Positions 27,029 through 36,310 are shown, counted from the stretch's first letter. The stretch is 64,000 bases of DNA from Aestuariibacter sp. A3R04 (GCF_018860805.1 NZ_JAHKQR010000001.1:124001-188000), one strand, 5' to 3'. Made by a program: numbers and translations. The notes: a model not told the origin generated them from the sequence alone.

Positions 27029-27675
27029 ATCAAAGAATAGTAACCGGCATTGTCGCTGTTGTGGCGTTGATCGCCGGTATTTGGGGGGCCGTTAACCTTG
27101 CGCCACCCTCTGCCTCAGAAAGTGTCGAGGTAAAGTATTTTACTTTTTATCCGGCTTCAAGACCGATTAAGCCTTTCGACCTAACTCAAGCCAATGGCCA
27201 TCCGTTTACCAAGAAAAACCTTCAAAACGCCTGGACACTGGTTTTCGTAGGATATACCTATTGCCCGGATATTTGTCCAACAACGATGGCATCACTGAAT
27301 AAAATATGGCCTGAACTTTCGTCTATAAAGTCCGAGTATCCTACTCAGGTATTATTTTTGTCCGTTGACCCTAAAAGAGATACCATTCAACGGCTTGAAA
27401 GCTATATCGGGTATTTCAACGAAGAGTTTATCGCGGCCACGGGCCCACACAAAGATCTGTTTCCGCTTGTAAGAAATTTAGGTTTGATGTATGCAATAGC
27501 AGGAGATACAGAAAATCCTGACTATTTGGTCGATCATAGTGCGTCTGTTGTTCTTATTAACCCCAATGCCGAAGTCATTGGACGATTCAAGCCAATAATG
27601 GAGCCAGGAAAGTTAGCAATCAGTGATGTCGAGCAAATCCTTGTCGATATGCCGGAAATTGTGAAACTTCAATAG
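27025..27675 (+). CDS. SCO1/SenC/PrrC copper chaperone
   Basis: SCO proteins bind copper and reduce or metallate the CuA cysteines of subunit II. The 216-residue product has an N-terminal membrane anchor and a thioredoxin-like domain. The copper ligands are Cys80 and Cys84 ('[11 protein letters not shown]') and His171 ('[12 protein letters not shown]'). The 'LSVDPKRDT' segment is a family hallmark. It overlaps ctaB by four bases (ATGA) and ends the oxidase assembly operon. A GNAT gene follows after 5 bp and may be cotranscribed. Confidence 0.94.
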   Translation: MNQRIVTGIVAVVALIAGIWGAVNLAPPSASESVEVKYFTFYPASRPIKPFDLTQANGHPFTKKNLQNAWTLVFVGYTYCPDICPTTMASLNKIWPELSSIKSEYPTQVLFLSVDPKRDTIQRLESYIGYFNEEFIAATGPHKDLFPLVRNLGLMYAIAGDTENPDYLVDHSASVVLINPNAEVIGRFKPIMEPGKLAISDVEQILVDMPEIVKLQ

Positions 27676-27680
27676 TTGTA

Positions 27681-28277
27681 ATGACAGTTGTTGTAAGACA
27701 GGCAACCGCGAGGGATGTGGAAGTAGCGGTGCCGTTATTACTGGATGCAGCGGAACGTTTATTAACCAGTATTTTTGGAAATGGAAATCGCGATGAAGCG
27801 TTTGCCTTTCTCTTTGCCGCTTGGCTCAGGGGGACGGGACAGTATGGCTTTGAAAACCACTGGCTGGCGTGTGTAGACGACAATATTGTTGGTATCGCAT
27901 CCTGTTGGCATGATGCGTTACCAGAGCATTTTGATAGAGACACCCTGAATGCTATCACCGACTACTTCGGTATCGATGAAGCCTTGGAAGTGGTAATACG
28001 GAGTCAGGAACACGCGATTGCGCTTCACTCTCCACTTGTACTCGAGATGGGAATAGGTCATCTCGCTGTTGCCGCTGGAGCCAGACGAAGCGGTGTTGGC
28101 ACGGCCTTAGTTCGCTATATGGAATGCAAAGCGAGAAAGCTGGGCAAATTGTCACTGGTTTTAGATGTAGAAGCGCAAAACCTGGGCGCGCTGCGCTTTT
28201 ACGAGGCTTTGGGTTTTGTTGGACAACAGAGTTTTGCACCGTTTATCACGATGAAAAAGGGGGTGGCACCACTTTAA
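27681..28277 (+). CDS. GNAT family N-acetyltransferase
   Basis: A 198-residue protein of the GNAT superfamily, which moves an acetyl group from acetyl-CoA to an amine. The acetyl-CoA binding motif A is at about residues 120-145: 'EMGIGHLAVAAGARRSGVGT' fits the xxLAVxxxxRxxGxG(T) pattern, followed by 'LVLDVEAQNLGALRFYEALGF' for motif B. The substrate is not known. It lies 5 bp after the SCO gene, on the same strand, so it may be the last gene of the cox operon. Confidence 0.85.
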   Translation: MTVVVRQATARDVEVAVPLLLDAAERLLTSIFGNGNRDEAFAFLFAAWLRGTGQYGFENHWLACVDDNIVGIASCWHDALPEHFDRDTLNAITDYFGIDEALEVVIRSQEHAIALHSPLVLEMGIGHLAVAAGARRSGVGTALVRYMECKARKLGKLSLVLDVEAQNLGALRFYEALGFVGQQSFAPFITMKKGVAPL

Positions 28278-28331
28278 TTCGTGGCATCAACCGTCTACTT
28301 ATTTTAGTCCTGTTTCTCGGAGTTTGCTGTA

Positions 28332-29429
28332 CTAGTCCGGATACGTGCCATTTTCTCTGGCAACAAAAAACGGTTGAGAGTACCAGTAATATCGACCCGG
28401 CTTGGAGGCAGAGGGCGCAGTGCAATTTACTCTTGAACGCCCAATAGGCAATGCCTTGTCCAATGTATAGCTGAGAGTATTATCGCTAAAATCAACCGGA
28501 AGGGTTTCGCCCTGAAAGTAACATGCGGCCTGTTTTAATCGCACATCTTCTTGCCTGACTGTGATGCTTTGCTTCCCCACAAGTGTATTGGCCGCAAACT
28601 CGGGGTTCTGGAGAGTTTGCGATAGCACTGGCATGGCCAGACTCGCCATTTTTACTTTTAACGATGACATTCTGGCGTAGGGACCGGCGGCGGGGAAGCG
28701 AGGTAACGCGGCAAAATCACTGTGGGGACCGACGCCACCTGAATGTTGACCAAATCCGATGTATCCCGCCTGCTTTACCCGATTGGCTAACTGTTGATTG
28801 AATTCCCCAAAGGGGTAGGCCAGGTATTTAAGCGATTCACCAGTGTGCTCGCGTATTTGTGCTTCGGCTTCCTCTACATTTTTCCACACCCTGTCTAACC
28901 ATGCTGCTTCGCTCTCTCCGTTCAGGCGATCGAGCATGTGCAAATGGTCAAGGGTATGATTGGCAAAATCCACGCCCTCCTCATGCAGCTTTTTCACTTG
29001 CTCCCAGTTTAACTGGCTTTTTTGTCGGCCAATTTCCGCAGGGTTGATGAAAATTGTGTACGGCAGCGACAATGCGTTCATTACGCTATGGCCATTGGTC
29101 AGAATGTTTTCAAAGCCATCGTCGAAGGTAACTGCAATGGCCTTGTCTGGTAACGGCTTGCTATTTTTAATGGCGTTTACAATAACTGGTAAAGGCAATA
29201 CCGAGTAGTGCTCGGCCAAGTATGTCATGTGCTCTTTAAATATTTCAGGCGGCACACTGGTGCTCGCTGGCGTGCTTGCAGACACATGGTGGTATAGCAA
29301 AATTACTGCATTACTTTGGTTTTTTGTCTGGGCATTAGCAGGCGCAGCCTGAAACAGTGAAATCAATATGAAACTAGAAATAAGCGTTGCGTAGTTCAGC
29401 GCAGCTATGTGCCTTCTGGTAAACTTCAT
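28332..29429 (-). CDS. polysaccharide deacetylase family protein
   Basis: A 365-residue exported protein with a signal peptide ('LISSFILISLFQAAPANAQ'). It has a NodB-type carbohydrate esterase 4 domain: motif 1 'AVTFDDGFENIL' with the catalytic and metal-binding aspartates, and motif 2 'FANHTLDHLHM' with the HxxxH metal ligands. 'LAYPFGEFNQQL' fits motif 3. Such enzymes remove acetyl groups from N-acetylglucosamine polymers or peptidoglycan in the periplasm. The C-terminal 90 residues are not a known domain to me. It is convergent with the GNAT gene and divergent from the MATE exporter gene. Confidence 0.85.
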   Translation of the reverse strand: MKFTRRHIAALNYATLISSFILISLFQAAPANAQTKNQSNAVILLYHHVSASTPASTSVPPEIFKEHMTYLAEHYSVLPLPVIVNAIKNSKPLPDKAIAVTFDDGFENILTNGHSVMNALSLPYTIFINPAEIGRQKSQLNWEQVKKLHEEGVDFANHTLDHLHMLDRLNGESEAAWLDRVWKNVEEAEAQIREHTGESLKYLAYPFGEFNQQLANRVKQAGYIGFGQHSGGVGPHSDFAALPRFPAAGPYARMSSLKVKMASLAMPVLSQTLQNPEFAANTLVGKQSITVRQEDVRLKQAACYFQGETLPVDFSDNTLSYTLDKALPIGRSRVNCTAPSASKPGRYYWYSQPFFVARENGTYPD

Positions 29430-29457
29430 TCACCATCCTCTTCATTAAAATACGTCA

Positions 29458-30798
29458 TTGAGCAAAACTGAAGCAATCAATTGGTCCGCCCATAAACAGT
29501 TATTAGTACTGGCCATACCCATGATTCTGGCCAATGTTACCACGCCTTTACTCGGCTTGGTTGATACGGCGGTCATGGGGCACATGGATTCATCTGCTAT
29601 GTTGGCCGGCGCATCTATTGGAACATTGATCCTTACCCAAATCTACTGGGTGTGCGGGTTTTTAAGAATGTCCTCTACTGGGTTGAGTGCGCAGGCTAAA
29701 GGCGACGTCAGTGATAGTGTGCTCCTGTCAGCCAAAGTGCTTTGGCAAACGGCCATGACGGCGCTGTTGCTTGGCCTGATTATTTTTGCACTGCAAGCTC
29801 CTGTCTTGTCGGCCGGTCAGTTTTTGGCGAATTCCTCGACTAACGTAGCAATGTATACCGAGGCGTATTTTCATGTGCGAGTGTGGGGAGCCCCTGCCGC
29901 TATGCTAAACCTTGCCCTCATAGGTTGGCTGGTGGGACAGCAGCAAACACGCTGGGTCCTGTGGATTCAGGTTGTGGGGAATCTACTTAACGGCGGGCTG
30001 GATTTTGCTTTTGTCTACGGCTTGGACATGTCGGTGAAAGGCGTAGCGCTGGCCAGTGTCATAGCTGAATACAGTATGACAGTCATGAGCCTATTCATTG
30101 CACTAAGACTAACGAGGTTAATTCGCCCATCGTTGATGTGGTTTAACAGTGCGGCGAGGAAAGTCCTGCTCAAGCTAAATAGTGATATGTTGATTCGCAA
30201 CTTGGCGCTGCAGCTATGCCTGGCATTTTTGACACTTCAAGGGGCTCGCTTAGGTGAAACCTCTGCGGCTGTAAATGCCATACTGATGCAGTTTTTTGTA
30301 CTGATTGCCCTTGGCCTGGACGGCATAGCTTATGCTGTAGAAGCCCTGGTTGGAGAGGCTGCTGGTGGTAAAAAAGCCTCACATATTCTTGCACATACCC
30401 GACGGGGGCTCATGTGGTCATCGGCTTTTGCCGTTGTCTATGCTGTGGTATTCGGTTTTTTTGGCGGCCACATAATTGCTTTACTTACTGATCTTCCAAC
30501 CTTAGCTAAAGCTGCGCAAGCCTATTTGCCACTGATGGTATTGTTGCCGCTTCTCGGTCACTGGTGCTTTCTATTTGACGGGGTCTTCGTGGGGCTCACC
30601 CGCTCTTCAGCCATGCGCAACACTATGGTGATCAGTGCATTTTGCGTGTATTTCCCGGTATGGTGGCTTACTCAATCTGCGGGGAATAAAGCGCTGTGGT
30701 ATGCATTATTGGCGTTTTTGTTCGCCAGAGGCGCAACTCTAGGTGCAGTGTTCATTGCTATTATTCGTCGGCAGAGGGCGGCCGGGCACGCGGGTTAA
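29458..30798 (+). CDS. DinF-like MATE efflux transporter
   Basis: A 446-residue inner-membrane protein with 12 helices. The N-terminal segment 'LLVLAIPMILANVTTPLLGL' followed by 'VDTAVMGHMDSS' is typical of the MATE superfamily and of the DinF branch. MATE proteins export drugs or metabolites in exchange for H+ or Na+. The start is a TTG (29458) with a weak ribosome binding site; an in-frame stop codon just upstream leaves no better choice. In E. coli dinF follows lexA; here it lies 12 kb away and I see no LexA box in the short gap upstream. Its 3' end overlaps the small membrane protein gene by 38 bp. Confidence 0.85.
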   Translation: MSKTEAINWSAHKQLLVLAIPMILANVTTPLLGLVDTAVMGHMDSSAMLAGASIGTLILTQIYWVCGFLRMSSTGLSAQAKGDVSDSVLLSAKVLWQTAMTALLLGLIIFALQAPVLSAGQFLANSSTNVAMYTEAYFHVRVWGAPAAMLNLALIGWLVGQQQTRWVLWIQVVGNLLNGGLDFAFVYGLDMSVKGVALASVIAEYSMTVMSLFIALRLTRLIRPSLMWFNSAARKVLLKLNSDMLIRNLALQLCLAFLTLQGARLGETSAAVNAILMQFFVLIALGLDGIAYAVEALVGEAAGGKKASHILAHTRRGLMWSSAFAVVYAVVFGFFGGHIIALLTDLPTLAKAAQAYLPLMVLLPLLGHWCFLFDGVFVGLTRSSAMRNTMVISAFCVYFPVWWLTQSAGNKALWYALLAFLFARGATLGAVFIAIIRRQRAAGHAG

Positions 30799-31012
30799 TT
30801 ACCTTAAGCCTGTGCCACAGCAACATCAGATAACCGGATATTGCTATAACAAACCCAATCAGTAGGACGCCGAGTGAAAAATAATACAAAAACCGGTGAA
30901 TATGGCTTAACAACAGCAACGAAAACGCGCCTGCAACGAAGAGTCCTAGGCCGAGTTTGAATCGACGCCAACTGTTTAACAGACCTGAAGACGTGACAGC
31001 GCGTTTCTTCAT
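30761..31012 (-). CDS. small two-helix membrane protein
   Basis: An 83-residue protein with a basic N terminus, two hydrophobic helices ('LGLGLFVAGAFSLLLLS' and 'YYFSLGVLLIGFVIAISGYLML') and a basic tail. I do not recognise a family. It starts 5 bp after the nfuA stop codon on the same strand, so it is likely cotranscribed with nfuA. It overlaps the end of the convergent MATE gene by 38 bp. The tight spacing and clear membrane pattern support a real gene. Confidence 0.6.
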   Translation of the reverse strand: MKKRAVTSSGLLNSWRRFKLGLGLFVAGAFSLLLLSHIHRFLYYFSLGVLLIGFVIAISGYLMLLWHRLKVINPRARPPSADE

Positions 31013-31017
31013 CGCAG

Positions 31018-31596
31018 CTAGTAATATGAATGTTCGCCAGATTCGTGTTTGGTCGCGTCTCGCACACCCACAAGCTCCCCGGGAAATTGTTCCAGTAATT
31101 GCTTTTCAATACCGTCCTGCAGGGTGACATCTACCATTGAACAACCGTTACATCCACCGCCAAACTGCAGAATAGCGTAGCCGTCTTCGGTTATTTCCAG
31201 CAGTACCACCTTGCCGCCGTGACTGGCCAATTGAGGGTTTACTTCGGCTTCAATCACATAGCTCACACGTTCGACCAAGGGCGCATCATCAGCTACTTTT
31301 CGCGCTTTTGCATTCGGTGCTTTCAGCGTTAACTGTGACCCCATTTGATCCGTGACGTAATCAATTTCTGCGTCTTCCAGAAAAGGGGCGCTTTCAGCAT
31401 CGACTACCGCATCAAAACCATTGAACGGTATGCGAATATCTTCAGGTTCAACCGCTGTCGGAGGACAATAAGAAACACCACACTCCGCTGTGGATGTACC
31501 GGGGTTTACGACGAACACACGGATGTTCGTCCCAGCATCTTGTTTTTCCAACAGTTTTGCAAAGTGAGCCTGTGCTTCTTCTGATATAGTAATCAT
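31018..31596 (-). CDS. nfuA: Fe-S cluster carrier NfuA
   Basis: NfuA carries [4Fe-4S] clusters to client enzymes, especially under oxidative or iron stress. The 192-residue protein has an N-terminal degenerate A-type scaffold domain ('ECGVSYCPP') and a C-terminal Nfu domain with the cluster-binding Cys-x-x-Cys in '[14 protein letters not shown]'. It ends GEHSYY like the E. coli protein. The start ATG 31596 (MITISEE) matches the family and has AGGA seven bases upstream. In E. coli nfuA follows gntX (comF); here an M14 peptidase gene is inserted between them in the opposite direction. Confidence 0.96.
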   Translation of the reverse strand: MITISEEAQAHFAKLLEKQDAGTNIRVFVVNPGTSTAECGVSYCPPTAVEPEDIRIPFNGFDAVVDAESAPFLEDAEIDYVTDQMGSQLTLKAPNAKARKVADDAPLVERVSYVIEAEVNPQLASHGGKVVLLEITEDGYAILQFGGGCNGCSMVDVTLQDGIEKQLLEQFPGELVGVRDATKHESGEHSYY

Positions 31597-31628
31597 TAAC
31601 AAATCCTACGTTGCATCTTTATTGCGCC

Positions 31629-31634
31629 TATAAT
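31629..31634 (+). promoter_or_regulatory. candidate -10 element upstream of the M14 peptidase gene
   Basis: A perfect TATAAT lies 88 bp before the M14 gene start. No good -35 sits at 16-18 bp, so this is only a candidate. The same gap must also drive nfuA on the other strand. Confidence 0.25.
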
Positions 31635-31722
31635 AACAAATTTACCTGAGCAAAACAGTCGGGTATTTGTTTAACACGGTTAGAAGTATGGTCGAAAGTA
31701 CAAAAAACAACAGGAAAGGAAA

Positions 31723-34308
31723 ATGGCTTTACAAATAATTTCCACGATCAGAATCGTTGCTTCCATGTTGCTGTTCAGTATGTCAGCTACTGCGGCCCCG
31801 GTATTTAAAGACTCGGGAGGAAAACCAGCAAGCGCTTACCTTCCTGAGGGGGTTAACTACAACCCGGCTATTCCTACACCGGCATCCTTCTTGGGGGCCG
31901 AAGTGGGGACTTGGCATGTTCGTCATGATCAACTGGTAGCTTACATGTACGCCCTGGCTGACGCATCTGACCGCGTGACGCTTGAAGTAACTGGGTATAC
32001 GCACGAAAATCGACCGCTGTTACTATTAACCATTACCGACCCGAAAAATCGCCCCAAGCTTGCCGACTGGCGGAAAGCTCATCTCGACACTGTAAACCAG
32101 GGAGCAAAGACCGAAAGAGATGCGCCCTTGTTTTTTTATCTCGGGTACAGTATCCACGGTAATGAGCCTTCTGGCAGCAATGCCGCCCTGATTATGGCCT
32201 ATTATTTGGCAGCGGGTGACGATGATACTGTAGCCGAATTACTCAATGAAAACGTGGTGTTGCTCGATCCTGCCCTAAACCCCGACGGGATGTCGCGATT
32301 TGCTCACTGGGCCAACATGCATAAAGGCAAGAATCTGGTTGCAGACCCGCTGACCCGCGAACACGTGGAAGTGTGGCCAAAAGGCAGGACCAATCACTAT
32401 TGGTTCGATTTGAATCGTGACTGGCTACTGCTCACTCATCCGGAGTCGCGAGCCAGAATTAAAAGCTTCCAAAAATGGCGGCCTCATATTCTCACTGATC
32501 ACCATGAGATGGGCTCAAATAGTACGTACTTCTTCCAGCCTGGGGTGCCGTCCAGGAAAAACCCGAATACGCCTGATGGCAACGTCCGTCTGACCGAGGC
32601 ACTGGCCGCCTATCACGCCAGAGCATTTGATGAGGCGGGCCAATTGTATTTTTCCGAAGAGGCGTTCGACGATTTTTACTACGGCAAAGGTTCGTCTTAC
32701 CCAGACGCGCTGGGAAGTATCGGTATTCTGTTTGAGCAGGCCAGCAGTCGCGGGCACCTGCAAAACACCATGAACGGAGAACTGGCGTTTGCGCAAACGA
32801 TTCAAAACCAGGTCACTACTACACTAAGTACTATCAAAGGGGCTCTTGCGAACAAGCCCGCTATATTGACGTACCAAAACACGTTTTACGATGACACAAA
32901 GAACGCGATTAAAAACGACACTGATTTTGGTGGCATTATTGCTTTACCCCGGGACAACGGTCGTTTGCAGGCACTAACAGACATTTTTGAACAGCACGAC
33001 ATTGACTATCGCTACATCAGTAAAGCTTTTAAGGGAGATGAGCAGACGTTCCCCGCAGGAAGTCTCGTGGTGCCGTTTGATCAACCCAAATATCGTTTGG
33101 TGAAAAGCTTGTTTTCAATCCGCCAATCGTTCGCAGAAAACACTTTTTACGATGTTTCCAACTGGAATATTGCACTGGCTTTTAATCTTGATTATGCCGT
33201 GCTGAGCAAGCGCGATGGCCGCGCGTTAAAGTATGGCTCACCTGTTCAAAAGACAACAAAACCAGTTGTCTCCGAAGATGCCTATGCTTATGCCTTTGAG
33301 TGGAATAATTACTTTGCACCAGCCATGCTTCAGCAGTTGCTTAAGGCCGGCGTAGCTGTGCGCAGTGCTGAGGCGCCGTTTAGTGCAACATTAACTAATG
33401 GCAGCGTTGTGGAGTTCGCCGCTGGCACTATAGTTGTGCCCACGCCCCTGTCGCAGCCTCATAGTCTCGTTTCGCACATCCAGGAAGCTTCTCTCTTAAC
33501 TGGTGTTAAGGTTTACAGCATTGGCAGCGGCTTCACTCCGAAGGGAGCGGATTTAGGGAGTCGCACAATGTCGGCGATTTCGCAGCCCAGTGTTTTACTT
33601 GTGGGAGGGGAAGGAACCTCGTCATCGGAAGCCGGTGAAGTGTGGCACTACTTAGATACACGGGTAGGTTTTTCTCCATCAATTGTTGAAAAAGCCCGCT
33701 TAGCAGATGTGGACTTCGCCGATTACAGCCATATTATTTTCGTCAGCGGTAGCTACAGCGATATAGCAGATGACGTGGTAAGTCATTTGAGTGAATGGGT
33801 GCGAAAAGGCGGGGTGCTCATCGGACAGAAAACGGCGTTGCGATTCTTCGTGGGCAGAAACTTGTTAGATGCGGAAGTGGTTGCCAGAGAAACCATTGAT
33901 CGCGCGTTTCCTACCGATTCGATGGGGTACGAAGATAAAGCCGCTTTGGCGGCAAGTAAGATCATCGCTGGTGCCGTGTATAATGCGCACATCGACCCCA
34001 CCCATCCTCTGTTTTTTGGTTATTCCGGTGATACTCTGCCGCTATTTAAAACGAGTAACATGATTGTCAGGGCCGAAAAAAGCCCTTTCACTCAGCCGGC
34101 ATATTATACCGACAAACCTCTAATGGCTGGATTCAGCGCGAGTCAATTGCAAAATATGATTGCCGATTCTGCCGCAGTGTTGGTGCAGCAAAAAGGGAAA
34201 GGTGTAGTAATAGGGTTTGTTGATAACCCCCTTTTTAGGGGGTATTGGTATGGCACGGGTAAGTTGATGGGGAATGTTATTTATCAGTCGACGCACCTGG
34301 TGCGGTAG
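31723..34308 (+). CDS. secreted M14 family zinc carboxypeptidase
   Basis: An 861-residue exported protein with a signal peptide cleaved near residue 25 ('MLLFSMSATAAPVF'). The M14 catalytic domain lies at about 60-370, with zinc ligands His145 and Glu148 ('SIHGNEPSGSN'), the substrate-binding 'DLNRDW' near 230, and a third-ligand candidate among the histidines of 'LTDHHEMGSNST' (about 260). The rest, about 450 residues, has a mixed alpha/beta pattern with a class I glutamine amidotransferase-like segment ('HIIFVSGSYSDI'), as in large M14 proteins of marine bacteria. It probably degrades peptides in the periplasm or outside the cell. Its last 25 bp overlap comF. Confidence 0.88.
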   Translation: MALQIISTIRIVASMLLFSMSATAAPVFKDSGGKPASAYLPEGVNYNPAIPTPASFLGAEVGTWHVRHDQLVAYMYALADASDRVTLEVTGYTHENRPLLLLTITDPKNRPKLADWRKAHLDTVNQGAKTERDAPLFFYLGYSIHGNEPSGSNAALIMAYYLAAGDDDTVAELLNENVVLLDPALNPDGMSRFAHWANMHKGKNLVADPLTREHVEVWPKGRTNHYWFDLNRDWLLLTHPESRARIKSFQKWRPHILTDHHEMGSNSTYFFQPGVPSRKNPNTPDGNVRLTEALAAYHARAFDEAGQLYFSEEAFDDFYYGKGSSYPDALGSIGILFEQASSRGHLQNTMNGELAFAQTIQNQVTTTLSTIKGALANKPAILTYQNTFYDDTKNAIKNDTDFGGIIALPRDNGRLQALTDIFEQHDIDYRYISKAFKGDEQTFPAGSLVVPFDQPKYRLVKSLFSIRQSFAENTFYDVSNWNIALAFNLDYAVLSKRDGRALKYGSPVQKTTKPVVSEDAYAYAFEWNNYFAPAMLQQLLKAGVAVRSAEAPFSATLTNGSVVEFAAGTIVVPTPLSQPHSLVSHIQEASLLTGVKVYSIGSGFTPKGADLGSRTMSAISQPSVLLVGGEGTSSSEAGEVWHYLDTRVGFSPSIVEKARLADVDFADYSHIIFVSGSYSDIADDVVSHLSEWVRKGGVLIGQKTALRFFVGRNLLDAEVVARETIDRAFPTDSMGYEDKAALAASKIIAGAVYNAHIDPTHPLFFGYSGDTLPLFKTSNMIVRAEKSPFTQPAYYTDKPLMAGFSASQLQNMIADSAAVLVQQKGKGVVIGFVDNPLFRGYWYGTGKLMGNVIYQSTHLVR

Positions 34309-34982
34309 CGCAAAGGCGTTTTACAGGTAAGCGCCATAACCCAAATATCAACGATGAGATCGGGGTGTTGAGCGCGTAACTGTTTAGCCAGTACATCTGC
34401 GGTGACGCCTGTTGTCATTACGTCGTCGACAATGGCAACGTGATGAAATGACGCTGGTAGAGCAACTGAAAATGCACTGCGCAAATTGAGCAAGCGATCT
34501 GCTTTTGACAAGGTGTGTTGTGCTTTGCCGTATTTTCGGCTTGCCCAGTCGTAAAAGACCGGCCGCTGAATTTTCGCGCCGATGCGTTTGGCGAGTTGAG
34601 CTGACTGGTTAAATCGCCTGTGTAGGAAGCGTTGAAAATGAACAGGAACGGGTAGCAGGCAGTCGGGCAAAAGTGTCTCTTCGTCCATACACTGTTCGAC
34701 AAACCAGTTGGCGAGAAGATCTATGCTTGCCAAGCAGCGGTGAAACTTCATTCTGTGAATAAGTTCGTCGAAAGGCCATGCGTATTCTCCTAAAGCCAGC
34801 AAGCCATCGTAGGCAGTGTGACGAAACTGTTTGCTGATGACTGGATAGCGAAGTAGATTACCGTAATAATTAAGCTGTAATATAAAGCGGGTATCAAATT
34901 TGCAAAAGTCACACACGGTCGCCGGGCTGTACTGGTGACAAAGTAAACAGGCTAGATTGGGAACTCGCATAATTTGGACCAT
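34284..34982 (-). CDS. comF: ComF family protein (phosphoribosyltransferase-like)
   Basis: ComF/GntX proteins take part in DNA uptake during natural transformation in competent bacteria; the biochemical role is not settled. The 232-residue product has an N-terminal zinc-finger-like pair ('CLLCHQYSPATVCDFC') and a C-terminal phosphoribosyltransferase fold with the PRPP-binding motif 'VAIVDDVMTTGVTADVLA'. The start is uncertain: ATG 34982 has GGAAA just upstream, while a GTG (34991) and ATG 34970 are alternatives. It is divergent from bioH, as gntX is in E. coli. With comM earlier in the window, it hints at transformation competence. Confidence 0.9.
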   Translation of the reverse strand: MVQIMRVPNLACLLCHQYSPATVCDFCKFDTRFILQLNYYGNLLRYPVISKQFRHTAYDGLLALGEYAWPFDELIHRMKFHRCLASIDLLANWFVEQCMDEETLLPDCLLPVPVHFQRFLHRRFNQSAQLAKRIGAKIQRPVFYDWASRKYGKAQHTLSKADRLLNLRSAFSVALPASFHHVAIVDDVMTTGVTADVLAKQLRAQHPDLIVDIWVMALTCKTPLRYRTRCVD

Positions 34983-35036
34983 ACTTTCCACTTTGTGTTT
35001 GCGCTTCTTACAGCAAGAGAATGAGGAGTCACGTTA

Positions 35037-35828
35037 GTGTTAAATGTAAATGTGTCAGAGCAACTCGTCAGCCGTACCACGGGTACAGGAAAGGATCTGG
35101 TTTTACTGCACGGCTGGGGAATGAACAGTGGGGTCTTTGAACACTTTATTCCGTTGTTGGAGCAAGATTTTCGCATTACCACTATCGACCTGCCCGGGTT
35201 CGGCGAAAACAACAGCTATTTGCCCGATACCTATTCTGTAGGCGCCTTGGCCCATGCCATTCATGACATACTGCCACATCAGAGTATTGTGGCTGGCTGG
35301 TCTCTGGGTGGTATGGTTGCGCAACAACTTGCTATGGACTATCCCGAACGGGTGGCGGCGCTGGTTACTATTGCATCGACGCCGCGCTTTGTGAACGGTC
35401 CTTGTTGGCCAGGTATTCAAGCTGAACTGTTGGCACAATTTGAGGCAGAACTTGCCCGTAATTATCATAAAACTCTGGAGCGCTTTCTCGCTATCCAGGC
35501 AATGGGTAGCGCTACCGCCAAACAAGACATGAAAGCAATAAAACAAAGTATCAGCGCTTTCCCATCACCATCAGAAGCAGCGTTAAAATCGGCCTTGAAT
35601 TTGTTATCGACAGAAGATCTCAGGCATCAAGTCGGAAAAATTAAGCAGCCCACGCTTCGCATTTATGGGCGATTAGACAGTTTAGTCCCCACCAGCGGTA
35701 TCGACAGGATCTGCGAATTACATCCTCAGAGTGATACAGTCGTATTGCCTCACGCCTCACACGCGCCGTTTATTTCTCACCCTCAGCAGTCGGCGGACAT
35801 TATTCGGCAATTTGCTTATTCCGCGTAG
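35037..35828 (+). CDS. bioH: pimeloyl-ACP methyl ester carboxylesterase
   Basis: BioH removes the methyl group from pimeloyl-ACP methyl ester, which releases the pimeloyl chain for biotin synthesis. The 263-residue alpha/beta hydrolase has the nucleophile Ser89 in 'AGWSLGGMVAQQLA', with catalytic Asp214 ('YGRLDSLVP') and His242 ('HASHAPFISHP'). The 'LLHGWGMNSGVF' oxyanion region is close to E. coli BioH. The start is GTG 35037 with GAGGAG upstream. It diverges from comF, a conserved arrangement. The remaining bio genes are not in the window. Confidence 0.95.
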   Translation: MLNVNVSEQLVSRTTGTGKDLVLLHGWGMNSGVFEHFIPLLEQDFRITTIDLPGFGENNSYLPDTYSVGALAHAIHDILPHQSIVAGWSLGGMVAQQLAMDYPERVAALVTIASTPRFVNGPCWPGIQAELLAQFEAELARNYHKTLERFLAIQAMGSATAKQDMKAIKQSISAFPSPSEAALKSALNLLSTEDLRHQVGKIKQPTLRIYGRLDSLVPTSGIDRICELHPQSDTVVLPHASHAPFISHPQQSADIIRQFAYSA

Positions 35829-35935
35829 GTTGCTGATGTTATGAATGTTTTTTTGTACACATTGTCGAGGGAGTCTGCCTTTGAAGCAAGGCGCGTAAAA
35901 AAAATGGGTTAAAGGCTTCTCCTTTTTTTCTTTTT

Positions 35936-35950
35936 GGTTAATAATTAACC
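35936..35950. promoter_or_regulatory. palindromic operator-like site before the mini-rod gene
   Basis: GGTTAAT-A-ATTAACC is a perfect 15-bp palindrome that ends 23 bp before the mini-rod gene start. Such symmetry in a short promoter region suggests a binding site for a dimeric regulator. The regulator is unknown. Confidence 0.45.
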
Positions 35951-35973
35951 ATGAGAGAGTAGAGGTCTATTTT

Positions 35974-36306
35974 ATGTCGAGTATTGTTGGCAATAGTATT
36001 AATTCGGCCATCGTGTCGGGTATGAGCGGTCTGCAAAACGCCTACCAAGGTATGACCTTGGCGTCGGTTAATATTGCACAGCGGGCTGCACAAAACAGCG
36101 TAGAAAATAATGGCACCGGTGATGTATTGGTTAATGCATCGCTACAAAACCTCACCAATGTGAGAAACACTTTGCCTTCTGGTGGAGATAGCCTTACGTC
36201 AGATTTAGTCTCGTTGCAGTTAAACAGCAACAATGCGTTAGCGTCAGCGAAAGTAGTAGATACTGCTTTCGATACAGTCGGTACCATCATAGATACGCTC
36301 ACCTGA
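35974..36306 (+). CDS. small flagellar rod/hook-like protein (D0-type helices only)
   Basis: A 110-residue protein that begins '[20 protein letters not shown]' and continues '[20 protein letters not shown]', resembling the N-terminal D0 helix of rod and hook proteins (FlgB/C/E/F/G), where a helix leads to an Asn-Ile-Ala motif. The C-terminal part, residues about 72-110 ('[20 protein letters not shown]' then '[16 protein letters not shown]'), resembles their C-terminal helix ('VDLxxEMVxLIxxQRxYxANAKVI'). The middle domain is missing. It could pack into a rod-like filament or coiled coil. No other flagellar genes are near. A HExxH-containing protein gene follows after 4 bp. The link to flagellar proteins is my pattern reading, not a search result. 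Confidence 0.65.
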   Translation: MSSIVGNSINSAIVSGMSGLQNAYQGMTLASVNIAQRAAQNSVENNGTGDVLVNASLQNLTNVRNTLPSGGDSLTSDLVSLQLNSNNALASAKVVDTAFDTVGTIIDTLT

Positions 36307-36310
36307 CAAC

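Noticed and set aside
29430..29457. LexA box before the dinF-like gene
   Set aside because: No CTGT-N8-ACAG or near match is present in the short gap upstream.
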